From Bacteroidota bacterium (GTDB lineage: Bacteria; Bacteroidota; Ignavibacteria; Ignavibacteriales; Ignavibacteriaceae), in assembly GCA_022567875.1 (NCBI GenBank), contig JADFGB010000051.1, positions 1 to 7,080 of the forward strand: a stretch of 7,080 bases of DNA. Direction: 5' to 3'. The position numbers and the translations under genes were made by a program. The notes under the pieces were generated by a model. The model searched no databases. It was not told the DNA's origin and saw only the letters and a program-made list of their open reading frames with translations. The stretch's first letter is position 1, and every line of letters begins with the position of its first letter. Shown one piece after another: positions 1 to 4,579 of this stretch.

Positions 1-2531
1 GTAAAGGAAAAAATAATTCGAGCCGTTCGTCTTATTCCGGTACGGGTATCTATAAAAGTAATGATAAAGGAAAAACCTGGCAATACAAAGGACTTGCAGA
101 AACTCATCATACCGGAAGGATAATTATATCACCGGATGACCCTAACACTGTTTGGGTCGCCGCTTTAGGTCATCTTTATTCACCTAATAAAGAAAGAGGT
201 GTTTATAAAACTACTGACGGCGGTAAAACTTGGAAGCATATTTTATTTATTGATGATAACACAGGGGCAATTGATTTAGCCATAGATTCGAAGAACACAA
301 ATATTTTATACGCAGCTATGTGGCACAAAACAAGGAGAGCATGGAATTTTGTTGAATCCGGAAAAACTTCAGGAATTTATAAAACTATAGACGGTGGAGA
401 AACTTGGAAATTAATTACAACAGTACAAAGTGGTTTTCCAACTGGTGAGGGTGTAGGAAGAATTGGTTTGTCTGTTTATAAAAATAATCCTCAAATAATT
501 TATGCATCTGTTGACAATCAAAATCACAGGATAAAAAAGGAAGAAAAAGAAAAACCTGCCGTAACGAAAGAAATGTTGAAAAATATTTCAGTAAAAGATT
601 TTTTAAAATTAAATGAAGATGATTTAAATGATTTTCTGGATGCCAACAGTTTTCCTTTAAAATATAATGCAGTAAAAATTTTAAATATGGTCCGGAAAGG
701 TACAATAAAACCTAAAGCATTGGTTGATTATCTTTCCGATGCAAACCAGAATTTATTCGATACACCGGTTATCGGTGCAGAAATCTACCGCTCGGATGAC
801 GGGGGTAAAACATGGAAAAAAACAAACAAAGATTTTATAGATAATATGTTTTATACATACGGCTACTATTTCGGAGAGATAAGAGTAAATCCTAATGATG
901 ATAAAAGGGTTTATATTTTGGGAGTACCCGCATTACATTCAGTGGACGGAGGGAAAACATTTAAATCAATTGGTGGTGATAACGTGCATGGTGATTTTCA
1001 AGCTTTGTGGCTTGACCCAAACAAAGACGGACATTTAATTATTGGGAACGACGGCGGCATTAACATTACTTATGATAACGGAAAACATTGGTTTAAAGCA
1101 AACACACCTGCTGTAGGACAATTTTATTCAGTTGCTGTAGATAACGAAAAGCCATACAATGTCTATGGAGGCCTGCAGGATAACGGTGTCTGGTACGGAC
1201 CGAGCACTTACACACCTAACAACAGATGGTATTCATCGGGGCAATACCCATTTAAATTTATTCTCGGCGGTGACGGAATGCAGGTGAATGTAGATACAAC
1301 TAATAATAAAACTGTTTATACAGGTTTCCAATTCGGTAATTATTACAGAGTAAATAAAAAAACAAGAAAAAATGTAGCTATAAAACCAATGCCGGAACTA
1401 GGTAAAAAGAAACTAAGATTTAATTGGCAGTCGCCTATTCATCTGTCTAATCACAATGCAGATATTTTTTATATCGGATCAAACAAACTTCACAGATCAC
1501 TTAACAAAGGGGATGATTACAAAACTATTTCATTCGATTTAACTAAAGGATGGAAAAAAGGTGATGTACCATTTGGTACTTTAACAACTATTGATGAATC
1601 AACGCTTCAGTTTGGACTACTCTACACTGGAAGTGACGACGGGCTTGTTTATGTAAGCAAAGACGGTGGAGCAAAATGGGATAATATTTCAAATGGACTT
1701 CCGGAACATTTATGGATAAGTAGAGTTATAGCTTCTTCTCACAAGTTATCCAGAATTTATGTTTCACTAAACGGATATAGATTGGACGATTTCAATTCAT
1801 ATCTTTATTCATCAGACAGTTACGGAAAAAACTGGAAAAAAATCGGTTTAGATTTACCTGCTGAGCCGATAAATATTATTAAAGAAGATCCGTATAATGA
1901 AAACATTCTTTATGTCGGTACAGACCATGGATTATATGTTTCATTAGATAGAGGTGTATCTTTTATGGGATTGTTTAATGGATTGCCTGCTGTACCTATA
2001 CACGATCTGGCTATTCAAAAAAGAGAAAAAGATTTGGTAGTTGGCACTCACGGTAGGTCTATTTACATTGTAGATATTGAGCACATAGAAGAATTAAACG
2101 AAAACGTTTTAAGTTCAACTGTTCATTTATTTCCATTAAAAAGTAAAAAATTCAGTGGAAGATGGGGCGATAAAAATTACGCCTGGGGAAAAGTAAATGA
2201 ACCCTCAATACAAATAATATATTTTTCAAAAAAGAATACCCTTGCAGAGATAACTATAAAAACAAATAAAGGTTTGGAATTAGCAAATATAAAAGACACT
2301 TGTGAAATAGGATTAAACTTTGTCAAATATGATTTGTCAATCGACAAAGAAAATATTGAGGAATATAAAGAATATTTAAACAGTAAGAAAAAAAGAACTA
2401 AAGTTAAAAACACAGATAATGGAAAGACATATCTACACCCCGGAAGCTATATAATAGAAGTAGATATAGATGGTGTAATTTCGTCACAAATTTTTAAAAT
2501 AGGAAAACCGAGAAAGAGAAAAAGAAGATAA
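1..2531 (+). CDS. Asp-box/BNR-repeat (VPS10/sortilin-like) beta-propeller protein, 5' partial
   Basis: The frame is open from the left edge (first whole codon at 3) to TAA at 2529-2531, giving 842 residues; the start and any signal peptide lie outside the window, so the first internal ATG at 318 is not a real start. The sequence shows at least nine Asp-box-like turns of the form S/T-x-D-x-G-x-T-W/F, at about 57-80, 210-233, 384-407, 792-815, 939-962, 1068-1091, 1656-1679, 1809-1835 and 1941-1964. These mark the blades of beta-propellers as in sialidase/BNR and VPS10 proteins. A predicted helical, lysine- and glutamate-rich insert at about 530-760 separates two blades; I recall similar inserts in this family. 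The C-terminus (about 2100-2510) looks like a beta-sandwich and ends in a very basic tail (KPRKRKRR); no type IX sorting domain is evident. Family members are usually annotated as 'glycosyl hydrolase' or 'VPS10 domain' proteins, but the substrate is unknown and catalysis is unproven. It is convergent with the rhodanese operon. Confidence 0.88.
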   Translation, partial: KGKNNSSRSSYSGTGIYKSNDKGKTWQYKGLAETHHTGRIIISPDDPNTVWVAALGHLYSPNKERGVYKTTDGGKTWKHILFIDDNTGAIDLAIDSKNTNILYAAMWHKTRRAWNFVESGKTSGIYKTIDGGETWKLITTVQSGFPTGEGVGRIGLSVYKNNPQIIYASVDNQNHRIKKEEKEKPAVTKEMLKNISVKDFLKLNEDDLNDFLDANSFPLKYNAVKILNMVRKGTIKPKALVDYLSDANQNLFDTPVIGAEIYRSDDGGKTWKKTNKDFIDNMFYTYGYYFGEIRVNPNDDKRVYILGVPALHSVDGGKTFKSIGGDNVHGDFQALWLDPNKDGHLIIGNDGGINITYDNGKHWFKANTPAVGQFYSVAVDNEKPYNVYGGLQDNGVWYGPSTYTPNNRWYSSGQYPFKFILGGDGMQVNVDTTNNKTVYTGFQFGNYYRVNKKTRKNVAIKPMPELGKKKLRFNWQSPIHLSNHNADIFYIGSNKLHRSLNKGDDYKTISFDLTKGWKKGDVPFGTLTTIDESTLQFGLLYTGSDDGLVYVSKDGGAKWDNISNGLPEHLWISRVIASSHKLSRIYVSLNGYRLDDFNSYLYSSDSYGKNWKKIGLDLPAEPINIIKEDPYNENILYVGTDHGLYVSLDRGVSFMGLFNGLPAVPIHDLAIQKREKDLVVGTHGRSIYIVDIEHIEELNENVLSSTVHLFPLKSKKFSGRWGDKNYAWGKVNEPSIQIIYFSKKNTLAEITIKTNKGLELANIKDTCEIGLNFVKYDLSIDKENIEEYKEYLNSKKKRTKVKNTDNGKTYLHPGSYIIEVDIDGVISSQIFKIGKPRKRKRR

Positions 2532-2540
2532 AAAAATGTA

Positions 2541-2582
2541 GAGTGATTCAGCCTGCCCAAAGCCAAGGCAAGCGAATCGCTC
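2541..2582 (-). terminator. GC-rich imperfect hairpin, likely rho-independent terminator of the leftward operon
   Basis: Arms 2541-2557 and 2567-2582 pair as nine base pairs (one G-T wobble), a one-base bulge (A2550), two pairs, one C/A mismatch and four pairs (TGCC/GGCA), around a nine-base loop. Read on the minus strand, the hairpin is followed after four bases by seven T residues (2536-2530), the layout of an intrinsic terminator for the sigma/anti-sigma/rhodanese operon, whose last stop codon is 66 bases away. On the plus strand the 3' side is A-rich rather than T-rich, so it is a poor plus-strand terminator, although the stem may still protect the end of the beta-propeller mRNA. GC is 24 of 42 bases, well above the flanks. 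It could instead be a copy of a dispersed palindromic repeat. The rest of the gap (2583-2648) is A-rich and shows no gene. Confidence 0.6.
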
Positions 2583-2648
2583 AAAAAAGTAAACTAAAAA
2601 AAGAGAAGTTTCAAATAGCTAAGGACAAGCAATGTTCAATTAACAAAA

Positions 2649-3038
2649 TTATTTTTCACTTTTTCTGTAAGCTATCATTCCCCCCTCAACATTTGTAATA
2701 TTGAAGTTTTTCTTAAAAAGTATTTCCGAAGCAATACCTGATCTATTACCTGATCGGCAAATCACGGTAATTTCTTTGTCTTTATATTTATTCAACTCAG
2801 AAATTCTTTTCTCTAAAATCTGCACGGGAATATTGATAACACCATCAATATGACCAAGAGGACCTTCTAATTCCTGTGGTGTTCTTACATCAAGAATTAT
2901 CATATCAGGGTTTTCTTTCATTTCTTTTTTTAGTTGTTCAACCGTTATAGATTTGTAACTTGAGTCTTTCTTTGTACAACCGTAAACCCCTATAGAAAAT
3001 ATAAACACTACCAAAAAGAGAAGATTAATTTTTCTCAT
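2649..3038 (-). CDS. Rhodanese-domain lipoprotein (putative sulfurtransferase)
   Basis: This encodes 129 residues. The N-terminus is a lipoprotein signal: MRKI, a hydrophobic stretch (residues 5-19), then VYGC with Cys21 as the predicted lipidated residue, so the domain should sit in the periplasm on a membrane. Residues ~28-127 form one rhodanese domain: the ILDVRTPQE motif (Asp50, Arg52), GHIDGVINIP, and the active-site loop CRSGNRS with the persulfide-forming Cys94, ending in VEGGMIAY. The catalytic cysteine is present, so it is probably active in sulfur transfer or thiol handling; acceptor and donor are unknown. The start at 3038 is chosen because it gives a clean lipoprotein signal and has AAAGGA eight bases upstream; an ATG at 3176 in the same frame would bury the signal 46 residues inside and run across the anti-sigma gene. 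It is the third gene after the sigma and anti-sigma genes (40-base gap), suggesting it is a target or accessory of that regulator. Confidence 0.9.
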   Translation of the reverse strand: MRKINLLFLVVFIFSIGVYGCTKKDSSYKSITVEQLKKEMKENPDMIILDVRTPQELEGPLGHIDGVINIPVQILEKRISELNKYKDKEITVICRSGNRSGIASEILFKKNFNITNVEGGMIAYRKSEK

Positions 3039-3046
3039 ATTATTTT

Positions 3047-3052
3047 TCCTTT
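3047..3052 (-). promoter_or_regulatory. Shine-Dalgarno site of the rhodanese gene
   Basis: The minus strand reads AAAGGA, eight bases before the ATG at 3038. It is the clearest ribosome binding site in the window and supports the short, lipoprotein-signal start over the upstream ATG at 3176. Confidence 0.6.
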
Positions 3053-3078
3053 GATTTGTTATTAAAGAATTTAATATT

Positions 3079-3318
3079 TCATTCACCTGCCAGTTCAAGT
3101 AGATCCATAAGTTTATCATGTGACTCTTTGGATAATTCCAAATTATATTTTTTGTAGAAATCAATTGTCTTTTCAATCGAAGTAAAATAATTTTGACAAT
3201 CAGAACAAGAATTTAAATGTTTTTTTATTGCAAGACATCTTTGGGAATTTAATTCTTCGCCTAAACTTTCGCAAATATGATCTGCAACTTCTTTACAGGT
3301 AACTTTTTGTGAGTTCAT
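3079..3318 (-). CDS. Soluble zinc-finger anti-sigma factor (zf-HC2/ZAS type)
   Basis: This encodes 79 residues. The core is HLNSCSDC, an H-x3-C-x2-C zinc motif (His34, Cys38, Cys41), preceded by an N-terminal CKEVADHICESLGEEL segment that matches the 'C-x-E-x(n)-L-x-G-E-L' style of zf-HC2 anti-sigma domains; Cys8 or His14 is the likely fourth ligand. The C-terminal ~30 residues look helical (LSKESHDKLMDLLEL), as expected for the part that clamps a sigma factor. There is no membrane segment, so it should act in the cytosol, as RsrA- and ChrR-type proteins do. Its start codon overlaps the sigma stop codon as ATGA (3315-3318), the usual sign of translational coupling between an ECF sigma factor and its antagonist. 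It has five cysteines (8, 16, 28, 38, 41), more than needed for one zinc site, so thiol-redox or metal sensing is plausible but inferred. Family identity is fairly sure; the signal is unknown. Confidence 0.87.
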   Translation of the reverse strand: MNSQKVTCKEVADHICESLGEELNSQRCLAIKKHLNSCSDCQNYFTSIEKTIDFYKKYNLELSKESHDKLMDLLELAGE

Positions 3319-3869
3319 TTTTTGAATGCCTCATTAATTTCATTTCTTAAAAAAGCTCTTGCTCTGTGCAACCTTGATTTTACAGCAGGAATAGAAAGAC
3401 TTGTAATTTTTCCTGTTTCCTCTGTTGAAAATCCGTTTACGTCTCTTAAAATAAATACTATCCTGTAATCAGGTGCTAATTTATTTATGGCTTTATCCAA
3501 TATATCCTTTAATTCATTATTTTCAATTACATTCGAAGGAATTACATTCCAATCATTGGATATTTTGTTCTCTATGTCATTATCTTCATCGAAAGATAAA
3601 AACTGTGTTTTCTTCTTTCTGTAAGCCATCAGACAATGGTTCGATATTATTCTATAAAGCCATGTTGTTAACTTAGAATTACCGTCAAATTGATGCAATG
3701 ATTTTATCATACTTAAAAAAGTTTCTTGCATTATGTTTTCAGCCTGCTCAGGATTTCTGCATATTTTAAAAGCAAAATTATAAACAGTTTTTTCCTGTGC
3801 TTTTACTAATTTTGCTAAAGCAGATTTATCGCCCTTTTTGGCCTTTTCTATTAATTCCTTCTCATTCAT
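3315..3869 (-). CDS. ECF-family RNA polymerase sigma factor
   Basis: This encodes 184 residues, the normal length for group 4 (extracytoplasmic function) sigma factors. Region 2 spans ~residues 8-86 and contains NPEQAENIMQETFL (core RNA polymerase and -10 recognition) and the LTTWLYRIISN segment followed by a basic patch RKKK. A variable linker (87-118) follows, then region 4 at ~119-176 with LDKAINKLAPDYRIVFILRD and the helix-turn-helix STEETGKITSLSIPAVKSRLHRAR that reads the -35 element. Regions 1 and 3 are absent, as expected. Translation starts at 3869 with MNEKELIEKAKKGD, a typical ECF N-terminus; no strong Shine-Dalgarno precedes it. It overlaps the anti-sigma gene by four bases and is followed by the rhodanese lipoprotein gene, forming one operon. 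Such sigma factors normally direct their own operon and a small regulon when the anti-sigma factor releases them. The 53-base gap to the glycosylase gene upstream leaves it open whether that gene is also in the operon. Confidence 0.94.
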   Translation of the reverse strand: MNEKELIEKAKKGDKSALAKLVKAQEKTVYNFAFKICRNPEQAENIMQETFLSMIKSLHQFDGNSKLTTWLYRIISNHCLMAYRKKKTQFLSFDEDNDIENKISNDWNVIPSNVIENNELKDILDKAINKLAPDYRIVFILRDVNGFSTEETGKITSLSIPAVKSRLHRARAFLRNEINEAFKK

Positions 3870-3916
3870 CTGATGCTAATTTATAAAATAAGATTCAAAA
3901 GATAATCATAAAATCT

Positions 3917-3947
3917 CAAAATTTATATTTCAAGACTTTTCCACAAA
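3917..3947 (-). promoter_or_regulatory. Possible Bacteroidota-type promoter before the sigma gene
   Basis: On the minus strand, TTTG (3947-3944) lies 19 bases before AAATTTTG (3924-3917), matching the Bacteroidota pattern TTTG-N19-TAnnTTTG at every defined base except the first T of the second element. It overlaps the last codons of the glycosylase gene and would place a transcription start near 3910, about 40 bases before the sigma ATG. It would let the sigma operon be transcribed apart from the glycosylase gene. In such AT-rich DNA a match like this can arise by chance. Confidence 0.3.
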
Positions 3948-4534
3948 TACCAACTTGCTATTGTGGGATAAGGTTCCCAACCGTTTTTATTTGCAATTTG
4001 TTTTATTTTATTTTCATTCGGTGTTTTTCTTAACCCGTATAGATTTTTAATTGCATTTTTTAGTCCAAGGTCGTTAACGGGTAAAACATTTAATCTTCCT
4101 AACGTAAAAATTAAAAACATATGTACAGTCCAATTTCCTATGCCTTTAACTTTAGTTAAATAGGAGATAATTTCTTCATTTGATTTATTATTAATGTTTT
4201 TAAATGATATTTCTTTATTAATAATTTTTTGAGATAGATTTTTTACATATTTAACTTTTGCCCAAGAAAGCCCGAGATTTCTTAATGTTAGATCTTCAGT
4301 TGATAATATTTTATGCTTTGAAGGTTTACCTTTAAAAAACAAAAAGAATTTTTTATTTATCGAAGCAGCTGCTTTAACAGAAAGTTGTTGGCCTACAATG
4401 GCTTTTATGAGAGAATAATAATAATTTTTATGAGGGCTTAATTCGAATGTTCCTGCAGTATCAATAATTCTTGCAATTTTAACATCATTATTGTAAATAT
4501 GTTTTATACCTTTAACTGTTTGATTAGAATTCAT
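3923..4534 (-). CDS. AlkA-like HhH-GPD DNA-3-methyladenine glycosylase
   Basis: This encodes 203 residues. The helix-hairpin-helix is visible at ~126-137 (LTKVKGIGNWTV), where the Gly-Ile-Gly-Asn-Trp loop grips the DNA backbone, followed by LGRLNVLPVNDLGL with the catalytic aspartate at Asp155. An upstream helix YYSLIKAIVGQQLSVKAA (38-56) matches the AlkA/HhH-GPD signature 'I..QQ.S..AA'. No Cys4 iron-sulfur motif is present, which argues against endonuclease III or MutY. The protein covers the two-part HhH-GPD core but lacks the N-terminal AlkA_N domain of E. coli AlkA, so it resembles short AlkA-like enzymes that remove alkylated purines in base excision repair. The start at 4534 is preferred; earlier in-frame ATGs at 4579 and 4600 would add a hydrophobic, non-family-like leader and overlap or abut the divergent sensor gene. 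The ribosome site is weak (GGA four bases from ATG). It precedes the sigma gene by 53 bases on the same strand. Substrate range cannot be told from sequence. Confidence 0.9.
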   Translation of the reverse strand: MNSNQTVKGIKHIYNNDVKIARIIDTAGTFELSPHKNYYYSLIKAIVGQQLSVKAAASINKKFFLFFKGKPSKHKILSTEDLTLRNLGLSWAKVKYVKNLSQKIINKEISFKNINNKSNEEIISYLTKVKGIGNWTVHMFLIFTLGRLNVLPVNDLGLKNAIKNLYGLRKTPNENKIKQIANKNGWEPYPTIASWYLWKSLEI

Positions 4535-4550
4535 TATTCCATAAATTTTG
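4519..4550 (+). promoter_or_regulatory. Putative Bacteroidota-type promoter of the sensor gene
   Basis: TTTG at 4519-4522 is followed after 19 bases by TAAATTTTG at 4542-4550, close to the TTTG-N19-TAnnTTTG consensus (one extra base between TA and TTTG). Transcription would begin near 4557, leaving a leader of ~23 bases without a clear Shine-Dalgarno before ATG 4580. The first element lies inside the 5' end of the divergent glycosylase gene, because the gap between the two genes is only 45 bases. Confidence 0.4.
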
Positions 4551-4579
4551 TAAAACAATTTTAAATATAAGCTAATCAT

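Noticed and set aside
415..705. Minus-strand open frame inside the beta-propeller gene
   Set aside because: It lies wholly antisense to a well-supported gene, its translation has no domain-like pattern, and such frames are expected opposite long AT-rich genes.
57..1964. Recurrent short motifs that could be taken for a DNA repeat array
   Set aside because: The recurrence is at the protein level (Asp-box turns), with irregular spacing and variable codons, so it is a propeller fold and not a nucleotide repeat or CRISPR.
2177..2413. Minus-strand open frame opposite the end of the beta-propeller gene
   Set aside because: It is the antisense shadow of a lysine-rich coding stretch, with low-complexity Phe/Leu/Ser composition and no ribosome binding site.
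3039..3176. A 46-residue N-terminal extension of the rhodanese gene starting at the ATG at 3176
   Set aside because: It overlaps the anti-sigma gene in another frame, hides a clean lipoprotein signal inside the protein, and bypasses the AAAGGA site placed correctly for the ATG at 3038.
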